Position numbers and translations under genes: made by a program. Below, in pieces: positions 7,506 to 16,271 of a stretch of 64,000 nt of DNA (position 1 is the first letter of the stretch; each line of letters opens with the position of its first letter). This stretch comes from Kuenenia sp039794105. GTDB taxonomy: Bacteria > Planctomycetota > Brocadiia > Brocadiales > Brocadiaceae. The DNA lies in contig NZ_JBDIWA010000002.1 in the NCBI RefSeq assembly GCF_039794105.1, positions 209,392-273,391 of the forward strand. Direction: 5' to 3'. A model generated the notes under the pieces. It saw only the letters and a program-made list of their open reading frames with translations, did no database searches and had not been told where the DNA came from.

Positions 7506-9455
7506 TTAAAAACAATTATTGTTTGCTTGGCTTAAAGAGTTTCTGATATTTCTTCCTTCGTCATTTCTGTTTGTTCGGTATTCAAGACTTAAACTAAAAT
7601 TATTGATTACGGTTTTTTGTTGCTTTCCATCAAGCACAAATTCATATTCCACTTTTTTATCATCAGGGTAAAACAAAACCCGTTTTACATCAACCGAAGT
7701 TTTAGAAAGTTTGAAAACCTTTAAGTCATTTTTGTATGTATCGGAATCTACATCACCGCTATTTAGTTTAATCAAACTTGGATTAACGGCCATTTCAAAG
7801 GTCTTGGTAATTTCCAATTCGTTGCTTACTGCTTCCGTAAAGGTTTCAAGATAGCTGCGTCGCAAACTGAAAACACATAGCGTTTCCAATCTTTTAAGGT
7901 TATCCCAATCGGTGTTTTTCAGTGCAAAATAATCTTAAATGTGATTCAGGTCTTTTCGCTTACCGTCATTCTTTAAACCCTTCAGGCGAACGCCCCGACC
8001 AAAAATCTGAATGATTTTATTGCCTTTGGTTTTGCCCAAATTAATCAAACCAATTACCGAAACACGGAAGCAGTTCCAACCTTCGGCAAACTTTCTACTA
8101 CCAATCAATACATTGATGGGGGATTGTGGTTTGTCTATGTTTTCAAAGAGGTATTTTTCAATGTTGCTGATTACAACCGAAGCGCTGGTAACTTTTTCTA
8201 CATTTTCTCCTTTGTAATCGTTGATGAAGTTTAAGCCATTCCCAACATTGATGATACCCCAATAATCGCCTGTGCCATAAGAAAGCAAAATTTCATCTTC
8301 TGCATTGGGGTTTCGAGTTAGCGTTAGTTTACCATTGTAATCGCTGTTGGATACATTTTTGATTTTCGCCCTTTCTGCTTTCGTAAGCTTGGCGAGATAG
8401 TCCGCAATTTTTGAAATGTCTGAAAGCTCATCAGCACCTTTTTTGCCTTCATCTTTCTTGTCATTTACGGTATTACCCTTGAACGCAATCAGTGGTTTGT
8501 CAGGAAAGGCTGTGGCGGAGAATAGGTCTTTGATGCCGGAGTAATCGAGCTTGTTAAATACGTCTAATTTTTCTTCAATTACTTTCAGGTTCAAAGCAAG
8601 GTTATCATCCAAACTGCCGTTCAACAACACATCTGCATTTACTTTCTCGAAGTAAAAATCGTTACCATAACCATCCCGATAAAACAGGTTGTAGTTGTAA
8701 TCGTAAATAATGGATTTACTGTATTCATTTTCTAATTTGCTATCAAGGTTGTGGATAGTAGCCGAATACTCAAAAAGAAAACTGTGTTTGATATTTAGCC
8801 TTCTTCTCAGTTTTAAAAACTCTCCTTCATCATCTTTTTGGCTTGTTCCTAAACCGATGTGAGCTTCATCCACCAATATCAAACGCTGATATTTTTTGTT
8901 GTCGGGAAAGTCAAAAAAGCCGCCCGCTTTGTTCAGCAAGGTACTTGTGGTGTCAATGGTAAATCTGATTTTGTTTCGATGGATTTTATTCAGGTATTCC
9001 ACCAATGGCGTTACTTCCCGTTCGTGTTGATGTATCAGGTTTACTCCGGGTGTGGTGATGATAAGTTCCAGGTCTTTGAAACCTTTGTTGTGTTCTATAA
9101 ACTGAAAAACATTGATGTGCATTATCATTGTCTTACCGCTTCCTGTTGCCATCCAGTAAGCCAATGCACTTTTTGCAAAGTCTTCAAATTCCTTGCTGTA
9201 ACGTTGCCTGAAAAAAACTTCGGTAAAGTAAATCGCCAATATCTGATAGTAACGAAGGGTTACTTTTTGTTGCTTGTGGGTTTCCAGATAAGTGTTGTAA
9301 GCTTTCAGATACTTCTTTACGGCGTCCAATATTTTTTCATCCAAACCAATAGAAGCATCATAAGCTTCAATTTTTTCCTGTGTGAACTTGTCGAATAAAT
9401 CAATCGTCTCCTTCAGGAAGTGCCTGCGTATATGTTGATATAATTTTAATTCCAT
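7506..9455 (-). pseudogene. Type III restriction endonuclease subunit (Res), interrupted by a stop codon
   Basis: A single minus-strand frame from 9455 encodes an SF2 helicase: Walker A MATGSGKT, DEAH box (VDEAHIG), SAT motif (EYSATIH) and motif VI QIFGRGVRL. It meets an in-frame TAA at 7935-7937 after KRKDLNHI, then continues in the same frame (DYFALKNTDWDNLKRLE...) to a stop at 7506. Together about 650 residues, well short of the roughly 900-1000 of complete Res proteins, and the nuclease region is missing. No mod methylase is present. Read as a nonsense-mutated and 3'-truncated gene. Confidence 0.8.
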
Positions 9456-9464
9456 AATTTTGAC

Positions 9465-10256
9465 TTAACTGCTTTTATACTGTATTTCCAATGCCTTTGG
9501 AAGCATTAGCAGAAAAGGCAATGCTTTTTCATACTTTAAATCTTCATAGAACAATCCTGTGCGGGCTAAATTATTGTAGTAGGCTTGCAGGTTGTGATAA
9601 TAGTAATACTCGCTTGCTATATACCACGCATTTTGACCTAAATGGCTACTTAAAAACCATTTTTCCAGCAGCCTGGCAGCTCTGCCATTACCATCATTGA
9701 ATGGATGAATTTTTACAAATACTAAATGAATGTAAGATGCATAATAGAAAATCTCTTCGGGGCCGGGCGAACCGGCAAGCAATGTTTCCAGTTCATCCCA
9801 AAAGCGTTCAAATTCCTTTTTTACAATGGATGCAGGCGCAGCTTCGTATTGTATGCGTTGAGACTGCTGCTCCATAATCAGCATGTTACCTGTCCTTATC
9901 ACGCCTCGTTGTGCCTCCGGCAATAACTGACGGGTAGCTATGCTGTGGGCTTTATAAAAATTGGATAGGCTAAGCCTGTTGTCCCTTGCAAATTCATAGG
10001 CTGCGTACAAATCATTGGGCTTTTCGGTCAGGTTGGGCAGATATTCAATGTTGAGCACTTTGTGTTTTACATAGCTGTCAACCTCTAAGGTTTCGCCTTC
10101 TATACGGGATGAAGACATTACCGATACTGCAGTGGCAAATTTAAAGTTATCCGCAGTCCATTCTTTTTGTTTAATTGAAGAAAAGGCATCATTCAGGTCT
10201 ATATCCAGCATGGATACATACGGTGACAGTAAATCGTTTTTAAGCAACTTTTCCAT
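9465..10256 (-). CDS. Fic family protein
   Basis: 263 residues with the Fic motif HPFNDGNGRAARLL near residue 180, complete for the catalytic His and the phosphate-binding loop. The N-terminal SSRIEGE fits the inhibitory helix consensus (S/T)xxxE(G/N), so this is a Fic with built-in autoinhibition. Known activity: transfer of AMP (or similar) to protein hydroxyls. It ends 9 bases before the broken res gene, so both were probably one operon; Fic genes often ride within restriction loci. An intact reading frame beside a dead res gene suggests separate retention. Confidence 0.9.
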   Translation of the reverse strand: MEKLLKNDLLSPYVSMLDIDLNDAFSSIKQKEWTADNFKFATAVSVMSSSRIEGETLEVDSYVKHKVLNIEYLPNLTEKPNDLYAAYEFARDNRLSLSNFYKAHSIATRQLLPEAQRGVIRTGNMLIMEQQSQRIQYEAAPASIVKKEFERFWDELETLLAGSPGPEEIFYYASYIHLVFVKIHPFNDGNGRAARLLEKWFLSSHLGQNAWYIASEYYYYHNLQAYYNNLARTGLFYEDLKYEKALPFLLMLPKALEIQYKSS

Positions 10257-10261
10257 ACTGT

Positions 10262-10399
10262 TTACTGATTAAAAATGTCTGCGTGAATAATATTTACCTG
10301 CAACAATCTTTTGCCTACTTGCAGTTGTTTGTCTTTGAGCATTGCCTGAATATTGAAATCATAATTGACTTCTATTTTCACGGCATGAATAGGGTGCAT
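10262..10399 (-). pseudogene. Short ORF, probable 3' remnant of the gene upstream of fic
   Basis: 45 codons from an ATG at 10399, ending 5 bases before fic. The frame is open upstream to about 10455 (…DYIYKKSGMHPIHAVKIE…), so it looks like the tail of a larger gene cut by the palindromic element. Family not recognised. By position it could be the end of the missing type III methylase, but nothing in the sequence proves this. Confidence 0.35.
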
Positions 10400-10613
10400 T
10401 CCCGATTTTTTGTAAATATAGTCAAAAAAATAAGGTTTTCGGAAGATGAATAATAAAATTTATTGCAAGGGTGGTACAGGCATTCCTGCCTGTATTCCGC
10501 ACAGGCAAAATGCCTGTGCCACCCGTATAGACAGGCAGCTTGTGTATTAAATATCACAAGCAGGATGCTTGTGTTACATTGTGCAGATAGTTACAAAAAT
10601 CGGGATTGCACCC
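10392..10613. repeat. Palindromic element, copy 1
   Basis: The core (10441-10613) contains two nested imperfect palindromes: GGGTGG..ACAGGCAT with ATGCCTGTGCCACCC, and GCTTGTG..ATCACAAGC. Its right end TACAAAAATCGGGATTGCACCC is mirrored on the left by GGGTGCATTCCCGATTTTTT at 10393-10412, giving roughly 22-bp inverted ends. A second copy of the core lies at 55903-56220. No ORF inside. Confidence 0.7.
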
Positions 10614-10924
10614 GTTTCCTTTTGCTATAGTAACTCTCGATATCAAGGCTCGTGGTTAAACTATATCTTTGCAATTATAAAGTCAAGAAAATCATGGGAT
10701 ATAGTTAAACTTGCATTGTACAGATGCTTCAAATTTGGCTGTATATAATGGCTACTTTGTGTGAAGATTTTTGGAAGCTTTCAATTGTTACCTTCATTTG
10801 AAATCTTAAAACACCAGCAACTCTAATAGTTCCAAACATGGCAGTCCGTGCCACCCTTATAAAACTCATATTTTGTGAGCTTTTTGAGTATACCTTACAA
10901 ATGGCGAGCCGGTTGAGTGCATTG
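10614..10924. other. Spacer with no recognisable gene
   Basis: AT-rich, with several short frames but no ribosome site or family resemblance. A minus-strand frame from 10971 to 10729 overlaps the end of the hydrolase gene and is not convincing. Confidence 0.6.
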
Positions 10925-11614
10925 TCAACACCTGATACCATCAAAGAAATGACACACCTTCCGGGAAACAATGTCTTCTTTTCCCCGGTAGAAATGGTCG
11001 CTGTCTTCTATTAACTCACTTGTCACGGGCAAGGGTATTTTTTCTAAACCTTGCAGTGTGTCTTCCACTGTAGTGGCAAAATCATTTTGATTATATATGA
11101 ATAATTTTGGTTTTTTACATTCATTTAAAAAACTGAGGTCATATTTTCCAAATGGCGTGGAGATTGAAGCAAATGCCGATACTGCGTCGCTTGCCGCCGC
11201 CACTCTCATGCCAACAATACAACCGAATGAATACCCCGCAATAAATATCTTCGCGCCCCTCCCGGACTGCTTTACCAGGAAATTTAGAGCTGAATGAACG
11301 TCCGTTACGGCATCGGCATAATTTTCACTGCTCAGTGTTTTTTCCCAGTACTGAAATATTTCTGCAATATCTTTTGCCCCGCATTCGCTGTTGCCAACAC
11401 CGCGGTAATTGAAACGGAGCGAGAGAAAGCCGTCGTTTGCCGAAACATGCGCAAGGCTCGTTATTATATTGTTTTCCATATCGCCGCCGAGGATAGGATG
11501 AGGGGGACATAAAAGAATTGCCTTGGAAGGCATTGTGTTTTCATCGTATGCCAATACTCCCTCGAGGGATAAATTATCCGAAGGAAAACGAACGTGTTCT
11601 TCTGTTATGTTCAT
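10925..11614 (-). CDS. Alpha/beta hydrolase, COG2945-like
   Basis: 229 residues. The fold shows SLRFNYRGVGNSE after strand 3, the nucleophile elbow GYSFG near residue 127, an acidic residue in NQNDFA and the catalytic His in EDSDHFYRG. The N-terminal CPPHPILGGDMEN pattern is typical of the small COG2945 hydrolases, whose substrates are mostly unknown. It is the last gene of the cytochrome operon: its ATG overlaps the stop of the 6-heme cytochrome by 4 bases, so it is translationally coupled. No signal peptide, so cytoplasmic. Confidence 0.85.
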   Translation of the reverse strand: MNITEEHVRFPSDNLSLEGVLAYDENTMPSKAILLCPPHPILGGDMENNIITSLAHVSANDGFLSLRFNYRGVGNSECGAKDIAEIFQYWEKTLSSENYADAVTDVHSALNFLVKQSGRGAKIFIAGYSFGCIVGMRVAAASDAVSAFASISTPFGKYDLSFLNECKKPKLFIYNQNDFATTVEDTLQGLEKIPLPVTSELIEDSDHFYRGKEDIVSRKVCHFFDGIRC

Positions 11615-12324
11615 GGTTGTGCAGAGACGTCCCTTTCTTTTTGAATGCCTTTCAAAAGCATTCGTGATAATTGGATATTGTGTATGCCATATTGTTGTAT
11701 CTGTTTTACATACCTTTGCATTTTCGTGTTAGTATTGTTTTCCAGTATAACCGGCTGCGTTTTTTCTTTCAAAAACTCTTTCCATTTATCATAGAGTAAT
11801 CCGTAATCATCATTATGACACTCTATACAGATACTGCGGGGATCACGGAAGAGAAAATTGTTTTCCTCCTGTTTGTGGCAATCGGTACACAACACCGCCT
11901 TGTACATCCAATCAGGGGCGCCGGTGACGGGAGAATGGATGCCCGCATATCGGAGCGAACCGTTTCGGTAATCGTTTACTGCGGAATGGCATTTCAAACA
12001 ATCGTCATTTGTTGCCTCATTGTGATGACATTTTTTGCAGCCGGTTTCTTCGATAATTAAATTGCCGTGTGTTTTAGTGTTTGCCGGATCGTTGGTATGG
12101 CATTCACAGCACTCAATGTTCTGCAAGGGTGAATGGCGGTTATGCAAAAAAACGCCTTCCTTATATTTTGTACGGTAATGCAAATAATTTACGTGGCACC
12201 TGTCCGTGCATGAGCCTGAAGGATACACGAACGGGGTTTGCCGCATCAACAGGTTTTCTTCCCCTGATGTGGGTGGATTGAGCGAAGCGATAAGAAAACA
12301 GGCGATGATTATTAATCGTTTCAT
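11611..12324 (-). CDS. Secreted multiheme c-type cytochrome (6 heme sites)
   Basis: 237 residues with an N-terminal signal peptide (KRLIIIACFLIASL). Five CxxCH sites are visible (CCECH, CKKCH, CLKCH, CTDCH, CIECH) plus one CTDRCH, a CX3CH spacing at the N-terminus. Known role of such proteins: periplasmic electron transfer. The protein ends in a charged helix without heme. Both neighbours overlap it by 4 bases (ATGA), so it is cotranslated with the 11-heme protein and the hydrolase. Whether the CX3CH site binds heme cannot be told from sequence. Confidence 0.88.
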   Translation of the reverse strand: MKRLIIIACFLIASLNPPTSGEENLLMRQTPFVYPSGSCTDRCHVNYLHYRTKYKEGVFLHNRHSPLQNIECCECHTNDPANTKTHGNLIIEETGCKKCHHNEATNDDCLKCHSAVNDYRNGSLRYAGIHSPVTGAPDWMYKAVLCTDCHKQEENNFLFRDPRSICIECHNDDYGLLYDKWKEFLKEKTQPVILENNTNTKMQRYVKQIQQYGIHNIQLSRMLLKGIQKERDVSAQP

Positions 12325-13577
12325 GTGCTTTCCTGCAAAACCTGATTGAGTTTCGTGATGCTGTATTCCAGAAGGTCCTTTACATATTTAATGTTATGGG
12401 CGCCGTTACTCCCGTCTTCCTTAATAAAATAATAATTCGACTCCGCTTCAGTAATAACATGCCCTGCATCCGGAAGGGGGAGTTTTTTTGCCCTTTTCAA
12501 AAGAAGCTTTAGCAATCGCATTCTTTTCGAGACGAAAGATATTTGCTCAGATACTATTTTGTCAAATCCACTATCATGGCAATTGTTGCATACCCCCGGC
12601 GCTACTTTTGATAATAATACGTCCTTGTGGCATGCCGAGCAATTGAGCGTTGCGATAAACATGGGATCGGGTTCGTCCGCAATGCCTGCTCCGCCCGTTC
12701 CCGCCATAACCATCCATTGCGTTTTGTAGAGAGAGAGGTCAAATGTGCGGTTCGGAATATTTGAAAGCACAACTCCATTTTTCTTTATAGCGGTGTGTGT
12801 AACGGCATTGTGGCATGCAACACATGATGTTTTGTGATTCATTATATGGATATCATGCATGTCCGGTGCAGTATACTTTTCCTGAATAGTTTGATGGCAT
12901 ACATAACAATTCTTCCTGACAACGGCTCCGTTTCCCTGTACAACAGCGAAATGACAATCGGAACAACCTACGTTCTTTCTTTCTTCGTAAGCAATGTGGT
13001 TAAATGTGTTGCCGTAAATTTGAATGGTTTTTTCTACGGGAGCATGACACAAGGTACATTCGGAAATGGGTTGTTTCTCCCTTGTGAGAAGGGCTTGCTG
13101 CATGCCGGTAAAATGACATACGTTGCAGGTATCGGCCTCTGTCTCAAAATGTTTTCCGCCATTACCATGCGAGTGACAGGAAACACAGCGCAACGTAAGA
13201 TTGCCCGGAAAATATTTTGTATGTGTTGCATGCCGGAAATCTCTTGTTTTTTTGAATCGGGTTGCCGTTTCAGAGAGTTTTTGTAAAGGATGGCACAGTT
13301 CTGACGTACAACGTTCATCCGCCAGTTCAACCGCCATTACCTTCATGCTTCTGTTTTCGGGTGCATGGCAGTCGATACAGGCAATGTTCCCTGACAAGAC
13401 ATTGTAGCATTTATTGTTGAATGTGACGTCCGAATGGCACTTGCCGCAATATTGTGTATACTTCACCTTCGTCACGGTAAAAAACAGCGCTGCCACTGCA
13501 ATTACAATGGCAATGAGTGCAGAGATTGCCAGCCGGACGACGTGTTTTTTGTTTAATTTTTTTACTTCTTCGAACAT
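12321..13577 (-). CDS. Membrane-anchored multiheme cytochrome (11 heme sites), NapC/NirT-like anchor
   Basis: 418 residues. One N-terminal transmembrane helix (VVRLAISALIAIVIAVAALFF) is followed by CGKCH, as in NapC/NirT/NrfH quinol dehydrogenases. Ten CxxCH sites (CGKCH, CIDCH, CVSCH, CNVCH, CTLCH, CSDCH, CYVCH, CVACH, CSACH, CNNCH) and one CX4CH (CTSELCH) are seen. It probably moves electrons between a membrane partner and soluble cytochromes (inference). The C-terminus after the last heme is helical and charged. Middle gene of the operon. Confidence 0.88.
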   Translation of the reverse strand: MFEEVKKLNKKHVVRLAISALIAIVIAVAALFFTVTKVKYTQYCGKCHSDVTFNNKCYNVLSGNIACIDCHAPENRSMKVMAVELADERCTSELCHPLQKLSETATRFKKTRDFRHATHTKYFPGNLTLRCVSCHSHGNGGKHFETEADTCNVCHFTGMQQALLTREKQPISECTLCHAPVEKTIQIYGNTFNHIAYEERKNVGCSDCHFAVVQGNGAVVRKNCYVCHQTIQEKYTAPDMHDIHIMNHKTSCVACHNAVTHTAIKKNGVVLSNIPNRTFDLSLYKTQWMVMAGTGGAGIADEPDPMFIATLNCSACHKDVLLSKVAPGVCNNCHDSGFDKIVSEQISFVSKRMRLLKLLLKRAKKLPLPDAGHVITEAESNYYFIKEDGSNGAHNIKYVKDLLEYSITKLNQVLQEST

Positions 13578-13587
13578 GATTTATTCT

Positions 13588-14598
13588 TCACTTACAACTG
13601 GAATATATCTTTTCCGCCAAAACGATGGATATGTCACGGTTTAATGACGTTCTTATCATTTTTGCCCTGATGGTACAGACATTATCTTTCAGCGTAAAGT
13701 GGAATGGTATCATTCGCTTCTCCTTATAGTGCAGCGCTGTTTTCAATTCGACAAACAGGCTTGCCTCTATGTAGTCATCAACATGCCCCTTTGTATTTAA
13801 CAACTCTATTGTCACGAGCACTTCCCGGTATCCGTAATCACCCGTTGGCACACTATGCGGGATGCCGGTATTGGTTATTTCAAGTACGCCCTCAATAGCA
13901 TCTTCTGTCTGAACTATTTTGGTAAAGCAAAGGGACAAAATACGTTCGTCAGCGGGAATTAACTCCTGAAAAGAAAAAAGATGCTGCTTGCCTTCCCGCT
14001 TTGGATATATCTTTTGCCAGGGTTCATCCTGAATAAGTTTTCGGACTATTTCCGGCATATGGCAGTCCTGGCAGGTCTTTTTATCTTCAGCGTCTTTTAT
14101 TTCTTTCCAGACGTTATACGTGCCGACGTGGCATTTTCCGCAGAGTTCACTGGTCTTGTAAAACATATTCATCCCGGCAACCGGATGCGGGGCGCGGGCA
14201 GGGGTTGGCCCGGCGAGTGTGCAGTCATTTAAATGGCAGGCATTGCAATTGACCCCCTCTTCTACATGTATATTCCGAGGGACGATGCTAGCATCGGTAA
14301 AAATGGTTTCCGGTGCGTGGCATCCAAGGCAAAAAATGAATGAATAATCAAATGTTTGTTCCCTGAAGGCATTGCTGGTATAACTTCCGGCATGGGGAGA
14401 ATCTTTCCATTCATGATAAATATCAATATGGCAATCGCCGCATTTTCCCGCTTCAGGCGATTTCATGCCTGTTTCCACCAGCTCAGGGTAAATAATGCAG
14501 CCGCTGATAATGAAGGCCATCGGAAAGAAAAAGATAACTATGAAAAAGGGAAACAGGCGCATGCCTATTGATGCATTTTCAGGATTGCTTTGTATCAT
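13588..14598 (-). CDS. Lipoprotein cytochrome of the c554-like type (5 heme sites)
   Basis: 336 residues from the ATG at 14598, chosen because AGAGGAAAACGAAGGC precedes it and it overlaps the upstream gene by 20 bases. A lipobox-like IISGC ends a hydrophobic stretch, so it is probably a lipid-anchored protein. Five CxxCH sites: CGDCH, CLGCH, CNACH, CGKCH, CQDCH, with the spacing and His pattern of cytochrome c554-family domains. The C-terminal third is heme-free and beta-rich (IPHSVPTGDYGYREVLVTIEL), as in several multiheme cytochromes. Alternative start: the ATG at 14562 right at the signal sequence. Confidence 0.85.
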   Translation of the reverse strand: MIQSNPENASIGMRLFPFFIVIFFFPMAFIISGCIIYPELVETGMKSPEAGKCGDCHIDIYHEWKDSPHAGSYTSNAFREQTFDYSFIFCLGCHAPETIFTDASIVPRNIHVEEGVNCNACHLNDCTLAGPTPARAPHPVAGMNMFYKTSELCGKCHVGTYNVWKEIKDAEDKKTCQDCHMPEIVRKLIQDEPWQKIYPKREGKQHLFSFQELIPADERILSLCFTKIVQTEDAIEGVLEITNTGIPHSVPTGDYGYREVLVTIELLNTKGHVDDYIEASLFVELKTALHYKEKRMIPFHFTLKDNVCTIRAKMIRTSLNRDISIVLAEKIYSSCK

Positions 14599-14893
14599 GC
14601 CTTCGTTTTCCTCTGAAAATGAATGGAAGGAAGATAAAGAACAAGGCGCATGCCACAAGAATAAAAATAAAGACAAATTCGTTGTGGATACATTTTTTGA
14701 GTAAATACATGGGAATGAAAAACCATGGAATATGTTCCGGTTTGTTTACAGGGTTAAACGGGAGCGGGAAAAACAAAACGGCAAGGAGGTCAAGCACCAC
14801 AAGGAAGCAACCAACGATAATGTACCGGAACATTTCGTTCGGGAAAAAGGGTTCCAGCATATCCGGACGTTTGTTTTTCGTGTAATCTTTCAT
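14579..14893 (-). CDS. Small membrane protein resembling cytochrome b C-terminal/subunit IV
   Basis: 104 residues with two hydrophobic helices (about residues 21-43 and 68-92). The stretch FFPLPFNPVNKPEHIPWFFIPMYLLKK resembles the region of cytochrome b6f subunit IV around its PEWY motif. Here the motif reads IPWFFIP, so the quinol-site Glu is absent. No cytochrome b6 or Rieske gene is in the operon. First gene of the cytochrome operon; it likely anchors the complex in the membrane (inference). Confidence 0.7.
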   Translation of the reverse strand: MKDYTKNKRPDMLEPFFPNEMFRYIIVGCFLVVLDLLAVLFFPLPFNPVNKPEHIPWFFIPMYLLKKCIHNEFVFIFILVACALFFIFLPFIFRGKRRHDTKQS

Positions 14894-15190
14894 TATTTAG
14901 TTAATACCTTTTTTCTTCGGAAAAGACGCAGATAACCATTGCACAAGTCATTGCGTTGATGAATTGTAATTACCAAGCAATATATATGCCAGGCATTTTC
15001 AATGCGGCTTTTTTGAGTTAAATAACAACATGGCAATGGTTAAAATAAATAACGCAAACGATTTTGACAGAGATTTTTGCGCCTTTGTGTAATATTTACA
15101 AAATAGCGATGTAAAAATTACCTGTCTGGTGGGCTTTTGTGTCAGGTTTTTTTACTTCCTCATCAGTGGGAAATATGCCATAGTAGCCGC

Positions 15191-15685
15191 ATGAACGAAG
15201 AGCATTCACCTATGAAATTGCTTATGCAAAGATTGCAGCATAATGAAAGCGAAGTGGTGCGCCAGGCCCTTGAAGAAATCGGCAGATCCGGAAAGGGGAA
15301 TCGCGAGGCCATAAAAATGCTTCAGGACTTTTTAAAGGGAGAGCGGCGAATGCCTCTCCGCGTTTTGGCGGTTCAAACTATTGCAAAAATAAAGGAGTCC
15401 CCTCAATCTTCCGCAAAAGAATTCAAAAAACCGAACGTCTTTCAATGTCCGGGGGCGGAGAAAATAAAAAGGGTGGAAATTTTGGAGGTAACGTGTCCCC
15501 ACTGCCACCAGGAAGGTACGGCGTCGGTTGCCGGTTTTGAATATGAATTCGCATGCGAGAGCTGCGGGGGAATGATAAAGCGAGATATCCCTGAAAGCTG
15601 TATTGAGAAGTGTCCAGTGGGAAGCGAGTGTGTTGGTGAAGGACATTATCAAAAATATTTACACGGCAGAAAAAAAACTACTTGA
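15191..15685 (+). CDS. HEAT-like repeat protein with zinc-ribbon C-terminus
   Basis: 164 residues from the ATG at 15191; an upstream TTG at 15137 is less likely. Residues about 8-70 form HEAT-type helices (EVVRQALEEIGRSGKGNREAIKMLQDFL). A zinc ribbon follows (CPHC...CESC, about residues 105-127). A last Cys cluster, CIEKCPVGSECVG, precedes a GHYQKYLHGRK tail. Family not recognised. A metal- or protein-binding accessory factor seems plausible, and it diverges from the cytochrome operon. Confidence 0.65.
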   Translation: MNEEHSPMKLLMQRLQHNESEVVRQALEEIGRSGKGNREAIKMLQDFLKGERRMPLRVLAVQTIAKIKESPQSSAKEFKKPNVFQCPGAEKIKRVEILEVTCPHCHQEGTASVAGFEYEFACESCGGMIKRDIPESCIEKCPVGSECVGEGHYQKYLHGRKKTT

Positions 15686-15852
15686 GATACATAGCGCAGG
15701 AAAAAGCCGTAACCAAAAAGAGTTTAACCACAAAGGGCTTGGCGCAGCCTTTGGCCGCAACCAAATTCGAAATACGAATAGGGAAAAAACATTATTGTCA
15801 ATAGGTTAGGTGACCCCATTGCTGATTCCTGAATTAAATTAAATTAAATGAA

Positions 15853-16266
15853 TTAAATAAACAGAATTTGATCTTGACCAGTCTCAGCAAGAAATGTGGT
15901 TAACCCCATACTCTTGTCAACCTCATTTACGAGTTCGTTCCGGGATATATTTAACAAGCCCATAGAATTGGTGCAGACATAAAACTTTGCACCCATTGCC
16001 TTAGCCTGGGTTAAAAGTTCAGATATTTCTTGAATATGACCTTTTCTCATATGATCTTCTAATAGTTTCCTGTGAGTCTGTCCTTCTTCATTAAGTTGGA
16101 ACATAGATTTTCCTTTTACCAGATATTCTAATGCCCAATAGGTAAAAAAACACCTTACCTCTCTGCCTAATGCCAAAGCTACAAGGACAATGGAAAAACC
16201 GTGATAAATGCGGTCGTAAGAACCGCTATGAAATATGATCGACAAACCCTCCTTATCTGTTTCCAT
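15853..16266 (-). CDS. DsrE-family protein
   Basis: 137 residues. GLSIIFHSGSYDRIYHGFSIVLVALALGREV is the typical DsrE/DsrF opening, and YVCTNSMGLLNI carries a single Cys at the usual site of sulfur-carrying DsrE2-like proteins. Known roles are sulfur relay or regulation; no dsr genes are nearby. The ATG lies 5 bases downstream of the hemerythrin stop, so the two form an operon. Confidence 0.85.
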   Translation of the reverse strand: METDKEGLSIIFHSGSYDRIYHGFSIVLVALALGREVRCFFTYWALEYLVKGKSMFQLNEEGQTHRKLLEDHMRKGHIQEISELLTQAKAMGAKFYVCTNSMGLLNISRNELVNEVDKSMGLTTFLAETGQDQILFI

Positions 16267-16271
16267 TTATT

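Noticed and set aside
10729..10971. 80-codon minus-strand ORF overlapping the hydrolase 3' end
   Set aside because: Overlaps a well-supported gene in another frame and lacks similarity to any known family I can recall.
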